DNA from: UBA1366 sp047602575
Lineage (GTDB): Bacteria; Bacillota; Clostridia; Oscillospirales; Ruminococcaceae
Direction of reading: 5' to 3'
DNA length: 64,000 bases
NCBI GenBank assembly: GCA_047602575.1
Contig: JASGGY010000003.1
Coordinates: 620,001 to 684,000 of the forward strand
Shown here: in pieces, positions 26,306-34,823 of the stretch
How positions within the stretch are numbered: position 1 is the stretch's first letter
Layout: each line of letters begins with the position of its first letter
Translations under genes and position numbers: made by a program
The notes under the pieces: model-generated
The model's database searches: none
Seen by the model: only the letters and a program-made list of their open reading frames with translations
Told to the model about the DNA's origin: nothing

Positions 26306-27697
26306 TCAGCCTTTTTGTTCGGCGGGAATTCCCGCCAGTGCCCAGTTGTATGCCTTTGTGATTGTTATGTGCAGAAATTCGCCGGAATAATCCTGCGCGG
26401 CGGAGAATTCCACTATAATCCCCTCGTCGGTTTTTCCGGTGTAAACGCCCGGTGCGCCGTCCTTTGCCCCGTCAACCAGAACCTCGGCGGTTGTTCCGAC
26501 AAAGCGCCTAAGCCAGCGTTCGGAAACCTCGCGCTGCGCCAGAATCAGCTCCCGCAGCCACAGCCCTTTGGTTTTTTTGTCGGTCAAATCCTCGAAATCA
26601 GCGGCCTTTGTGCCGGTGCGTTTGGAATAGACAAACGAAAAAATGTTGTCAAATTTCACCCGCGCGGCGAGGGCTTTTGTTTGTTCGAATTCCTCGTAGG
26701 TTTCGCCCGGAAAGCCGACGATCAGGTCGGTGGAAAAGGAAAAGTCCGGTTTTTTTAACCGTGCGTAGTCCACAATTTCCAGATACGACGCGGCGGTGTA
26801 TTGCCGGTTCATCAGCCACAGAATCCGATCCGCGCCCGCCTGAACAGGGAGATGCAGGTGCTTGCAGATGTGCGCGGATGCAAGAATTGTATCAATCAGC
26901 TCACGCGTCGCGTCCTTGGGGTGGGAGCTTAAAAAGCGCAGACGGAATTTCCCCGAAATCGCGTCAAGCTTTCGCAGCAGCGCCGGAAAGCCGAAACGAT
27001 AGGAGTTGACGTTCTGCCCGAGCAGCGTGATTTCCTTGTAGCCCTGTGCGACGAGCGTTTGCACCTCGTCGAAGATTTCCTCCGGCGCGCGGCTGGTTTC
27101 CCGCCCGCGGACATAGGGCACGATGCAGTAGGTGCAGAAATTATTACAGCCGGTCATAATCGGCACGAACGCGCGGAATTGATCCGTGCGCAGCTGCGCG
27201 ATTGCGCCGGAGCGCTCCGCCCCGTTGTCCGACAGATCAAACACGCGCCTGCGCTCGCCCAGCACCGCGCCCAAAAGCTCGTAAAGCCGCGTGTAGCCGT
27301 AGGTTCCGAACACGAGATCCACATGGCGGTAATGTTCTTTGAGCCTCTGCGCCGCCGCCTCCTGCGCTGTCATGCACCCGCAGACCGCGATGACGAGCGC
27401 GGGGTTTTCCGCCTTGAGCTTCTTGAATTCGCCCACCGTGCCGAACACCTTCTGCTCGGCGGTTTCTCGTACCGCGCAGGTGTTGAGTACAATCAGATCG
27501 CTCTCCTGCGGGGTTTCACAAAAGCCGTAACCGACCGCCGCCAGCAGATTCCGGATGCGTTCCCCGTCGGCGACATTCTGCTGACAGCCGTAGGAATGCA
27601 GATAGCAAAGCGGCTTGCGCCCGCCGTAGAGCGTTGTCATCATGCCGGTCAGGTCATCCCTGTGCCGGGTTTCTTCAAGCTGGTGTTGCGGGTTCAA
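26306..27697 (-). CDS. miaB: tRNA-2-methylthio-N6-dimethylallyladenosine synthase
   Basis: 463 residues. A radical-SAM methylthiotransferase with an N-terminal UPF0004 domain holding three Cys (YGCQQN, NTCAVRE, GCMT), the radical-SAM cluster motif CNNFCTYC, and a C-terminal TRAM domain. It methylthiolates A37 after MiaA. The start is TTG at 27697, about 9 bases after TAGGAGGGG; the extra 18 residues before MTTLYGG are typical of clostridial MiaB. First gene of the long miaB-to-tktC run. Confidence 0.96.
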   Translation of the reverse strand: MNPQHQLEETRHRDDLTGMMTTLYGGRKPLCYLHSYGCQQNVADGERIRNLLAAVGYGFCETPQESDLIVLNTCAVRETAEQKVFGTVGEFKKLKAENPALVIAVCGCMTAQEAAAQRLKEHYRHVDLVFGTYGYTRLYELLGAVLGERRRVFDLSDNGAERSGAIAQLRTDQFRAFVPIMTGCNNFCTYCIVPYVRGRETSRAPEEIFDEVQTLVAQGYKEITLLGQNVNSYRFGFPALLRKLDAISGKFRLRFLSSHPKDATRELIDTILASAHICKHLHLPVQAGADRILWLMNRQYTAASYLEIVDYARLKKPDFSFSTDLIVGFPGETYEEFEQTKALAARVKFDNIFSFVYSKRTGTKAADFEDLTDKKTKGLWLRELILAQREVSERWLRRFVGTTAEVLVDGAKDGAPGVYTGKTDEGIIVEFSAAQDYSGEFLHITITKAYNWALAGIPAEQKG

Positions 27698-27789
27698 TCC
27701 TTGTGCCCCTCCTAAATTTTTCTGCGCTGTGTGTTTTGCGGAAAATGACCCGATGCGGCGGAATCCGTCTGAAAACAGACTTCCTTGTT

Positions 27790-27818
27790 ATTATAACACA
27801 GCCGCCATGTTTTTGCAA
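27790..27818 (-). promoter_or_regulatory. sigma-A promoter for the miaB-mutS-mutL-miaA-hfq run
   Basis: TTGCAA (27813-27818) and TATAAT (27790-27795) on the minus strand are 17 bases apart, about 90 bases before the miaB start and just after the preceding terminator. Confidence 0.7.
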
Positions 27819-27863
27819 GATAGAGATTGCGCTTTGCGCGGTTTGCAAAAAACAGCGCGCCAG

Positions 27864-27900
27864 CAAAAACCCGCCCTCCGGATTTCGCCGGAAAGCGGGT
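27864..27900 (-). terminator. rho-independent terminator after the zinc-ribbon membrane protein
   Basis: ACCCGC..TCCGG / CCGGA..GCGGGT stem with a short loop, followed on the minus strand by GTTTTTGC. It begins 18 bases past the gene at 27918. Confidence 0.88.
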
Positions 27901-27917
27901 GGATATTTGGTGTTGTC

Positions 27918-28898
27918 TTATACCTTCGCGCCGCAGTTTGCGCAGAAATCGCCCTCGATCGCAGCACCGCAGCTTTCACAGAACGCCGCTTCTGCGGGCG
28001 CATTCTGCGGCGGCGGAACAACCGCCTCGTCCATCTGAACGGGCTGGGCGGGCTGTACAGGCTGGTCGGGTTGCGCAGACGTCTGTACGGGCTGCTGGGC
28101 ATACGCATTCTGCTGTGCGTACGGATTGGGCTGTGCATAGGGGTTCGGCTGACCGAACGGCTGCTGACCGGCAAACGGCACCCGAACGGGCGCACCGTAT
28201 TGCGTCACATTTTTGGTCGTCTTAAACTGGACAAGCGCGCCGATGCAGAACATGGCCGCTGCAAGCAGCAGCGTGACCGCAACGCTGTCGATGAATCTTC
28301 CGAACACCGTAAAAAGCGACTGCGCCGCGCTCAGGCACGTCATGAGGATGATCATCGGGCGGAGCAGCTTGACCGCAACAATGCCGCATACAATGGCAAC
28401 ACCCAGACTGATGAGCGAAAACAGCACAATTTTTGTGATAACATCACCGCTGAGCAGATCCCCGATTTTGTCCATGGCAGCATTGATATCCGCCTGTGTC
28501 GTTTTGTTTTGGAGATCCGACAGGACATTGACGATATCTATAACCGTATCATACACCGAAACGTAAATCAACAGCCCGAAAGCAAGCGAACCGCTTTTGA
28601 AGAAGGTATAGAGAAATGTGCCGACTCTGTAGAGCTTAAACCCGAGCATGCCGCCGACGACAGCGCCGCCGATGACAAACATGATCCCGACCAGCGCCGT
28701 GATACCGCCGGAAGTAAACGCGCTGGCGATTCCGGTTAACACCGCACCCAGCATCGCGCCGATTGCAATGCCCTGAAGCGTAATGATCGCACGGAAGATC
28801 TTAAAGCCGAGGAACAGGATCACACACGCGATTGCCGCTGAAATGAAATAGCCGCCGTTTGTGATGGAGTCGATGATTTGCTGTTGCTGTGTTGTCAT
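27918..28898 (-). CDS. multi-pass membrane protein with a C-terminal zinc ribbon
   Basis: 326 residues. Residues 1-215 hold about seven hydrophobic helices with many Gly residues (IGAMLGAVLTGIASAFTSGG, VIGGAVVGGMLGFKLYRVG), resembling the DUF4203/TMEM198-like fold. A Pro/Gln/Asn-rich linker with repeated NPYAQ units follows (about 235-295). The last 25 residues form a zinc-ribbon FCESCGAAIEGDFCANCG. The start is at MTTQQQQ, 8 bases after GGGGGAG. Function unknown; a cytoplasmic zinc ribbon suggests contact with protein or nucleic acid. Confidence 0.78.
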   Translation of the reverse strand: MTTQQQQIIDSITNGGYFISAAIACVILFLGFKIFRAIITLQGIAIGAMLGAVLTGIASAFTSGGITALVGIMFVIGGAVVGGMLGFKLYRVGTFLYTFFKSGSLAFGLLIYVSVYDTVIDIVNVLSDLQNKTTQADINAAMDKIGDLLSGDVITKIVLFSLISLGVAIVCGIVAVKLLRPMIILMTCLSAAQSLFTVFGRFIDSVAVTLLLAAAMFCIGALVQFKTTKNVTQYGAPVRVPFAGQQPFGQPNPYAQPNPYAQQNAYAQQPVQTSAQPDQPVQPAQPVQMDEAVVPPPQNAPAEAAFCESCGAAIEGDFCANCGAKV

Positions 28899-28940
28899 AG
28901 AATGCTCCCCCAATATGTATTTTATGTGTCTGCTTCTTTT

Positions 28941-28969
28941 ATTATAAATCGTTTTCGGCGCGCTGTCAA
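28941..28969 (-). promoter_or_regulatory. consensus sigma-A promoter for the zinc-ribbon membrane protein
   Basis: TTGACA (28964-28969) and TATAAT (28941-28946), spacer 17 bases, on the minus strand 43 bases before the ATG. Confidence 0.85.
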
Positions 28970-29006
28970 TCTGTTTTTCACAAAAACGTAATCGCTTGAA
29001 ATTTTT

Positions 29007-29708
29007 TTACCAGTCGATTTCCTCCGCAGAAAGCGGATGCGGATTTAGTGTGACGCTTTCGACGCGGCTGTTTTTCATGCGGATGACGCGGTCCGCCATG
29101 GGGGCGACGGCATTGTTGTGGGTGATGACGGCGACGGTGATGCCGCTTGCGCGGCAGGTGTCCCGCAGAAGCTTTAAAATCGTTCTCCCCGTGGTGTTGT
29201 CAAGCGCGCCGGTCGGCTCGTCACAAAGCAGCAGCTTCGGCTTCTTCGCCAACGCCCGCGCGATGGAAACGCGCTGCTGCTCGCCGCCGGAGAGCTGGGA
29301 TGGAAAATTGTTTTTCCGCTCAGAAAGCCCCACGCTGTCAAGCACCTCGTCGGGGCTGGCAGCATCCCTGCATATCTGCGTCGCAAGTTCAACATTCTCC
29401 CGCGCGGTCAGGTTGTTTATCAGATTGTAAAATTGAAAGACAAACCCGATTTCAAACCGGCGGTAAGCGGCAAGACGACGCGGCGAATACTGCGTGATAT
29501 CAACGCCCCCCACGCGGATTTCGCCCGCGTCGCAGCGATCCATCCCTCCCAGAAGGTTGAGCACCGTGGTTTTCCCCGCGCCCGACGCGCCCGTAATCAC
29601 GGCGAACTCACCCGCCTCGATATCAAAGCTCACCCCGTCCGTGGCGTTGATGACAATCTCACCCATCTGGTAGCGCTTCCTGACATTCCGCAATTCAATC
29701 AAGCTCAC
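29007..29708 (-). CDS. MacB/LolD-type ABC transporter ATP-binding protein
   Basis: 233 residues, one ATPase domain. Walker A GASGAGKTT, Q-loop FVFQFYNLI, signature LSGGEQQRVSIARALA, Walker B LLLCDEPTGALD and the H-loop THN are all present. The start is GTG at 29708 (VSLIELRNVRKRY) after a GGGAGGAA site. Such ATPases normally pair with an FtsX/MacB-type permease, but none is encoded on either side, so this copy is an orphan within the window. It is probably separated from fliG by a terminator at 29729-29754. Confidence 0.9.
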   Translation of the reverse strand: MSLIELRNVRKRYQMGEIVINATDGVSFDIEAGEFAVITGASGAGKTTVLNLLGGMDRCDAGEIRVGGVDITQYSPRRLAAYRRFEIGFVFQFYNLINNLTARENVELATQICRDAASPDEVLDSVGLSERKNNFPSQLSGGEQQRVSIARALAKKPKLLLCDEPTGALDNTTGRTILKLLRDTCRASGITVAVITHNNAVAPMADRVIRMKNSRVESVTLNPHPLSAEEIDW

Positions 29709-29728
29709 GTGTATTCCTCCCTCAAAAC

Positions 29729-29754
29729 AAAAAGCACAGTCGCCTGTGCTTTTT
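29729..29754 (-). terminator. bidirectional-looking terminator between fliG and the ABC gene
   Basis: An 11-bp stem AAAAAGCACAG/CTGTGCTTTTT with a 4-base loop, 16 bases past the fliG stop. The A/T-rich arms supply a T-run on either strand. Confidence 0.85.
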
Positions 29755-29769
29755 GGATTTAATCGTATT

Positions 29770-30780
29770 CTAGGCGATAATCTCGTCCTTGCCGCCCTTG
29801 GAGATGACCAGATCTCCCTGCTCCTCAAGCCGCCGGATGACGCCGACAATGCGCTGCTGGGCTTCCTCCACGTCGCGCATACGGACGTTGTGCAGGTATT
29901 GCAGATCGGTCTTGATCGCGTCCTGCTGGCGCTGGGACATATTGGTGTAAAGCACGTTGGCGATTTCCTCGCTCGCCGCCTTGAGGGCGATGGTGAGATC
30001 CTTGACGTCGCACTCGCGGATGACCGCCTGAATTTCCATGTTTTCCAGAAAAACGATGTCCTCGAACACAAACATCCGCTTTTTGATTTCGTCGGCAAGC
30101 TCGGGATTGGTGGCTTTGAGCTCGTCGAAAATGTTGCGCTCCGTGCGGCGGTCTACGTTGTTCATAATCTCCGCGAGGTAGTTTACGCCGCCGAATTCCA
30201 CCAGATCTACCGATGCGACTGTACCGAGCTTTTTGAGCAGCACCTTTTCCACCACACCAATAATTTCCGGTGAGGTGCGGTCAAGCGACGCGATGCGCTG
30301 GAACACCGCAACCTGCGTTTCCTTCGGCAGCTCAGCGATGACCTTTGACGCCATTTCCGGCTTGGTGTAGGACAGAATCAGCGCGATGGTCTGCGGATGC
30401 TCATTCTGAATAATCATCAGCAGGTTTTTATAATCCACCTTGCGCAGGAATTCGAACGCCTGATTTTTGCCGAGCTTCTCGATGCGCTCCATTAAAACAG
30501 CGGTGCGCTGTTCGCCGAATGCCTTGAGCAGCACCTCGCGGGCGTAATTCTGACCGCCCTCGGCGATGACCTTCTGCGTGATGCAAAGCTGATAAAACTC
30601 GCCCAGCACATCCTGAAGCTCGTCGGCGGAGAGCTGTTCGGTCTTGGCGATGGACACTGACAGTTCTTCGATTTCGTCCTCGTGGAGGTACTTGTACACC
30701 TCAGACGCGGAGTCCTTGCCGATGGCGATGAGGATGGCGGCGGCTTTGCGGATGGAAGTAATCTTTTGTTTGGATGCCAT
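29770..30780 (-). CDS. fliG: flagellar motor switch protein FliG
   Basis: 336 residues, normal length. FliG couples the MS ring, the switch and stator torque. The N-terminal domain has KAAAILIAIGKDSASEVYKYLHEDEIE; the middle domain has the EHPQ motif in IIQNEHPQTIALILSY; the C-terminal part has FEDIVFLENMEIQAVIRECDVKDLTIALKAASEE and RDVEEAQQRIVGVIRRLEEQGDLVI. The torque-helix neighbourhood reads MSQRQ..LHNVR where most FliG have MSKRA and GPVR, a modest divergence. GGAGGAG precedes the ATG. It is divergent from fliM and has no fliF or fliH beside it, unlike the usual flagellar operon. Confidence 0.95.
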   Translation of the reverse strand: MASKQKITSIRKAAAILIAIGKDSASEVYKYLHEDEIEELSVSIAKTEQLSADELQDVLGEFYQLCITQKVIAEGGQNYAREVLLKAFGEQRTAVLMERIEKLGKNQAFEFLRKVDYKNLLMIIQNEHPQTIALILSYTKPEMASKVIAELPKETQVAVFQRIASLDRTSPEIIGVVEKVLLKKLGTVASVDLVEFGGVNYLAEIMNNVDRRTERNIFDELKATNPELADEIKKRMFVFEDIVFLENMEIQAVIRECDVKDLTIALKAASEEIANVLYTNMSQRQQDAIKTDLQYLHNVRMRDVEEAQQRIVGVIRRLEEQGDLVISKGGKDEIIA

Positions 30781-31322
30781 ATGTAACCAACTCCTCCGGA
30801 GCTGCACGGGCAGCTTCCAAAAAGCTTGTAACGACCGGTTTTTTGCCGATTGACAGGCATGAGAGAACAGGAATCCTGTCAGCGGAACCTGCTTTTGTAT
30901 ACCGTAACCATTATAACAAGTTATTTTGTCGTTGTTGTATATTTATAATTAACAATATGTGTACAACACAACAAATCGCGTTGGAAATCTCATGCAAAAC
31001 ACAAGATACAGGTTGTTGCGGTCAAAGCCCGCTGTTCACATGACTTGTCTGCGGGCGAAAAACCGCCGTATTGATATACTTATTCAGGGCATTATACTTA
31101 TAATTGGTATTATTCGCGTATAAGTGCTAAATCTTATTTCATAAATAAAAAATAATTATGAATATTGGTTTTTCCTATTTCAAAAATCACTTTTTTATGC
31201 TATAATATAAAATAAAACGTCTGACGCATCGGTTTCTGTTGGTTTTTCACAGAAAGCCTGCACGAATTATAGATAAACTGCTGTTATTCACAGACCGTAT
31301 CCCGTAAACGGGGGTGATTGTT
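30781..31322. promoter_or_regulatory. AT-rich divergent control region between fliG and fliM
   Basis: 542 bases without a gene. Toward fliM, TATAAT at 31201-31206 is preceded by TGC (extended -10) about 117 bases before the start. Toward fliG, TATAAT lies at 30910-30915 on the minus strand with no clear -35. An inverted repeat ACTTATA/TATAAGT sits at 31096-31125, and a leader hairpin TTTCTGT/ACAGAAA lies at 31233-31255. No convincing sigma-D (TAAA-15-GCCGATAA) site was found. Confidence 0.55.
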
Positions 31323-32324
31323 ATGGGAGATGTATTATCGCAAAGCCAGATTGACGAGCTTTTAAACAGCTTCAGCTCGGTCGGCTCAAAGGCGTTTGAA
31401 AACCTTCAGACCGAAACGCCCGAAAAGAAAATCAAAACCTATGACTTCAAGATGCCCAAGAAGTTCACCAAGGAGCGGCTTAAGACCATCGGTGAGATTT
31501 ACGATGCGTATTCCCGGCTGCTTTCGACGTATCTGACGGGCGTTACAAGACTTTACTGCAAGGTTTCCGTTTTACAGATCGAGGAGCAGCGGTATTACGA
31601 ATTCAACAACGCGCTGCCCGATTTCACCATCATCGGAACGGTGGATCTGGGCATTGAGAATGAAGACGTGCTTGACACGGACTGCATCATGCAGCTGGGC
31701 AATTCACTGACCTTTTCCCTGATTGACCGACTGTTCGGCGGAAGCGGCTCGTCGGTTGAAATCAACCGTGACTTCACCGAAATCGAGCTGGGGCTTCTGA
31801 AAAAAGTCCTCGTCCGCATGGCGGAGCTGCTCAAGGAAGCATGGTCAAATTTTATGGAAATCGATCCTTCTTTATTAAAGATAGAAACCAACCCGCGCGC
31901 GACGCCCGCGATCAACATCGACGAGGTCATCGTGCTTGTCACGCTTGAGATTGAGTTTGCTCTGGCAAAACACGTCGTCACCATCAGCGTGCCGGCGGTG
32001 GGCATGGAATCGATTATGTCCAAATTCAGCGATAAATATACTCGCAACACCAAGCGCTTTGACGCGGTCAAGGAACAGGAGCGGCGCGAGGACATCCTGC
32101 GCGGTATCCGAACGACACCGCTGAAAATCGATGTGATCCTAGCGCAGACAAAAATTGACATCAGTGAGATCCTCACCCTTGAAGTCAACGACATCATCCC
32201 GCTCAACGTGCCCATTACCAACAACGCCGTTGTCAAGATCAACGACAACCTCTGGTTTGACGGCAAGCTCGGTGTCAGCGGAGCAAAAAAAGCGGTGAAA
32301 ATCGACCACGTCTATAAAACCTGA
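31323..32324 (+). CDS. fliM: flagellar motor switch protein FliM
   Basis: 333 residues. The N-terminal CheY-phosphate-binding peptide is intact (LSQSQIDELL, residues 5-14). It is followed by the CheC-like middle domain with YDFKMPKKFTKERLKTIGEIYDAYSRLLSTYL and LIDRLFGGSGSS, and a C-terminal SpoA domain (DVILAQTKIDISEILTLEVNDIIPL). The start after GGGGGTGAT was chosen. First gene of fliM-fliY-cheY-cheC-cheD-fapA. Presence of the CheY-binding peptide argues that the switch is still addressed by CheY. Confidence 0.95.
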   Translation: MGDVLSQSQIDELLNSFSSVGSKAFENLQTETPEKKIKTYDFKMPKKFTKERLKTIGEIYDAYSRLLSTYLTGVTRLYCKVSVLQIEEQRYYEFNNALPDFTIIGTVDLGIENEDVLDTDCIMQLGNSLTFSLIDRLFGGSGSSVEINRDFTEIELGLLKKVLVRMAELLKEAWSNFMEIDPSLLKIETNPRATPAINIDEVIVLVTLEIEFALAKHVVTISVPAVGMESIMSKFSDKYTRNTKRFDAVKEQERREDILRGIRTTPLKIDVILAQTKIDISEILTLEVNDIIPLNVPITNNAVVKINDNLWFDGKLGVSGAKKAVKIDHVYKT

Positions 32325-32374
32325 CGCGCAGCGTGAAAACTGTGATTTCTAAAACGGAAGCGAGGTGCACGCCC

Positions 32375-32437
32375 ATGCCAAGCAGACTGCCGCAGCGCGG
32401 CAAGATTCCTGTGTGGGCTGATATATGCAGGGTATGA
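32375..32437 (+). CDS. possible 20-residue leader ORF coupled to fliY
   Basis: ATG at 32375 has a good GAGGTG site 7 bases upstream and encodes MPSRLPQRGKIPVWADICRV. Its TGA stop overlaps the fliY ATG as ATGA (32434-32437). fliY itself has no good ribosome site, so the short ORF could serve as a coupling leader. It resembles no protein I know. Confidence 0.4.
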   Translation: MPSRLPQRGKIPVWADICRV

Positions 32438-33711
32438 ACAGTGCGGATTTCAGCGATATGAAAAAAGACGCCATCGGGGAAATACAGAACATCACTATGG
32501 GCTCCGCGGCGACGGCGCTGTCGAATTTGCTCAGCGCCAAGGTCTGGATCACCACCCCAAAGGTTGAAATCTGTAAAATCAGTGAGCTGTCTTTTCCGGA
32601 GCTTGAACCGTCGATTCACGTGAAAATTGAATACATCAAGGGCGTGAAGGGAACCTCGCTGATGGTGCTCAAGCAAAGCGACGTACAGATGATCCTCAAC
32701 CAGCTCATGGGTATGCCGCTTGTGATCACCGAGGACTTTCAGTTTGACGAGATGAACATCTCTGCCATCTGTGAGGTCATGAACCAGATGATGGGCGCAT
32801 CGGCAACCGCGCTTGCAGAAATCATTGACACCCCGATCGACATCTCAACCCCGGAAGCGAGCGTGTCCGCGGACGACGCGGATTTCTCGAAAATATCTGG
32901 CTCGACACCCGACGACGACATCTGCCGTATCTCGTTTGACCTGACCATCGACGGAATCATCAACAGCGAATTCATCACGCTGATCTCCATCGATCTCGCA
33001 AATCTGATTGCGGATAAAATGCTTTCCAGCTACAACGTCGGTCTGGACAGTTACATGGAAACCAACCCCGCAGCTCCGCAGGAAAGCTATATCCAGCCGA
33101 CCACCGAAGCACCTCCCGTTGCGCAGCCAGTGAGCCAGCCCGTTCCCGCACAGCCGGTACCGCAGCCGGTATCTCCCCCGCCGCAAGCCGCGCAGCCGGT
33201 TTATCAGGCTCCGCCGGTCGCGCAGCCCGCACCCTATCCCTACCCCGCGCAGCCGTATCCGCAGCCGCCTTTTTACCCGCCTTATCCGGAACAGGGCTAC
33301 GGCGCTTATTACGGCGCACCGGCAGCGATGCCGCCACAGGAATACACCGCCCCCGCGCAGGACAAGACCCCGCAGAAATTCAGCGTCAAGCCCGCACAGT
33401 TCCAGAGCTTTGACCAGTCTGCGGACAACCCGCTCTCGCGGGAACAGATCGACAACCTGAAGCTTCTGATGAACGTCCCCTTAAGCATCACCATCGAGAT
33501 CGGCTCCACCTCGCGCAAGGTTGAGGAAATCCTCGAGTTTACGCAGGGCACGGTGATCGAGCTGGAACGCCAGGCGGGCGCACCGGTAGACGTAATCGTC
33601 AACGGCAACCTAATCGCAAAGGGCGATGTTGTCGTCATTGACGACAACTTCGCGGTGCGGATCACGGAGATTATCAAATCGAAATTCCTTGACACCTTAG
33701 GCAAAGTCTGA
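32434..33711 (+). CDS. fliY: flagellar motor switch phosphatase FliY
   Basis: 425 residues. A CheC-like phosphatase domain carries both E..N active-site helices (DAIGEIQNITMGSAATALS and ICEVMNQMMGASATALAEI). A long Pro/Gln/Tyr linker (about 205-310) follows, then a C-terminal FliN/SpoA domain (LLMNVPLSITIEIGSTSRKVEEILEF to the end). FliY forms the lower C-ring and dephosphorylates CheY. Unlike Bacillus FliY it lacks the N-terminal EIDALL-type CheY-binding peptide. The ATG at 32434 overlaps the stop of a 20-residue ORF. Confidence 0.93.
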   Translation: MNSADFSDMKKDAIGEIQNITMGSAATALSNLLSAKVWITTPKVEICKISELSFPELEPSIHVKIEYIKGVKGTSLMVLKQSDVQMILNQLMGMPLVITEDFQFDEMNISAICEVMNQMMGASATALAEIIDTPIDISTPEASVSADDADFSKISGSTPDDDICRISFDLTIDGIINSEFITLISIDLANLIADKMLSSYNVGLDSYMETNPAAPQESYIQPTTEAPPVAQPVSQPVPAQPVPQPVSPPPQAAQPVYQAPPVAQPAPYPYPAQPYPQPPFYPPYPEQGYGAYYGAPAAMPPQEYTAPAQDKTPQKFSVKPAQFQSFDQSADNPLSREQIDNLKLLMNVPLSITIEIGSTSRKVEEILEFTQGTVIELERQAGAPVDVIVNGNLIAKGDVVVIDDNFAVRITEIIKSKFLDTLGKV

Positions 33712-33746
33712 CGCAACGCATTTCACAGATGAAAGGATGTAACCTT

Positions 33747-34109
33747 ATGGGAAGAAAAATATTGGTGGTTGACGACGCGGCATTTATGAGAATGATGCTC
33801 AAGAACACCCTCTCACAGAGCGGCTATAACGAGATTGTCGAGGCAAGCGACGGCGAAATCGCGTGTACACTCTACCGCGACGAAAAACCCGATCTTGTCA
33901 TTATGGATATCACCATGCCCAATAAAACCGGCATCGAAGCACTGCGCGACATCAAGGCGATGGATCCCGCCGCAAAGGTCATCATGTGCTCGGCGATGGG
34001 GCAGGAATCGATGGTTGTTGAGGCGATCAAATACGGCGCGCTTGATTTTATCGTCAAGCCCTTCAAGCCGGACAGAATTCTTTCTACCGTGGGAAAAATC
34101 ATCGGTTAA
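33747..34109 (+). CDS. cheY: chemotaxis response regulator CheY
   Basis: 120 residues, a lone receiver domain. Acidic pocket Asp9-Asp10, phospho-acceptor Asp54 (VIMDITMPNKTG), Ser82 in CSAMG and Lys104 in KPF are all present. It should bind FliM when phosphorylated; the kinase CheA is not in the window. The start with GAAAGGATG 7 bases upstream was used. Close behind fliY, as in Clostridium and Bacillus motility operons. Confidence 0.95.
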   Translation: MGRKILVVDDAAFMRMMLKNTLSQSGYNEIVEASDGEIACTLYRDEKPDLVIMDITMPNKTGIEALRDIKAMDPAAKVIMCSAMGQESMVVEAIKYGALDFIVKPFKPDRILSTVGKIIG

Positions 34110-34135
34110 TCCGCGCCGCCCGACGGTGACGGAGG

Positions 34136-34156
34136 CGTGCTTGCGCACGTTTTTTT
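34136..34156 (+). terminator. weak hairpin with T-run between cheY and cheC
   Basis: A five-base-pair stem CGTGC/GCACG with a 4-base loop followed by seven T. Short for a full terminator; it could reduce read-through into cheC. Confidence 0.45.
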
Positions 34157-34198
34157 CGCGCGTCGGAAATCGGATTTCCCGGAAAGGATCAAACTTTT

Positions 34199-34819
34199 AT
34201 GGCGCTTAAAAACATCGACGAACTCAATGATATGCAGGTTGACGTGCTGCGCGAGATCGGCAACATCGGCTCGGGCAACGCCGCGACCTCCCTCTCCGGG
34301 CTGGTGGGGCAGGAAATTCTGATCAATGTCCCGGTTGTGCGCATTTTAGGCTTTGACGATGCCGTCGGCTGTCTGGGCGGGGCGGAAAAAATCATCGCCG
34401 GACTGCTCATCCGCATCGACGGCGACATCAACGGCATGATACTCTATGCCTTCGGCAATGAATTCTCAGCGGCAATTATCAATACGTTTTTTGGAAAATC
34501 CATCGAAAGCGTTCTGGAAATGGACGAGATGGATTCCTCGGCACTCTGCGAAATCGGAAACATTATGGCGGCTTCCTATGTCAACGCCCTTTCGTCGATG
34601 ACGGGGCTGTTCATCAATATCTCCCCGCCGGATCTTTGTGTGGATATGGCGGGCGCGGTGCTGAGCGTTCCGGCGGTTGAATTCGCGAAATTCGGCGACA
34701 AGGTGCTGCTGATCGACGACTCGTTTGCTTTGGGCAACGAAACCGTGCGCAGCAACATGATCCTTGTTCCGGAAATCGAATCCCTGGATTTACTTTTCAA
34801 CAGGCTGGGAGTTGTGTGA
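34199..34819 (+). CDS. cheC: chemotaxis phosphatase CheC
   Basis: 206 residues. Both phosphatase helices are intact: LREIGNIGSGNAATSLSGLVG near the N-terminus and LCEIGNIMAASYVNALSSMTG in the middle. CheC removes phosphate from CheY and binds CheD. A GGAAAGGATC site precedes the ATG. cheD begins 4 bases after its stop, matching the functional partnership. Confidence 0.94.
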   Translation: MALKNIDELNDMQVDVLREIGNIGSGNAATSLSGLVGQEILINVPVVRILGFDDAVGCLGGAEKIIAGLLIRIDGDINGMILYAFGNEFSAAIINTFFGKSIESVLEMDEMDSSALCEIGNIMAASYVNALSSMTGLFINISPPDLCVDMAGAVLSVPAVEFAKFGDKVLLIDDSFALGNETVRSNMILVPEIESLDLLFNRLGVV

Positions 34820-34823
34820 CCGT

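Noticed and set aside
29709..30098. In-frame extension upstream of the ABC ATPase start
   Set aside because: It runs through the fliG gene in another frame and through a terminator; the GTG with a good ribosome site at 29708 is the start.
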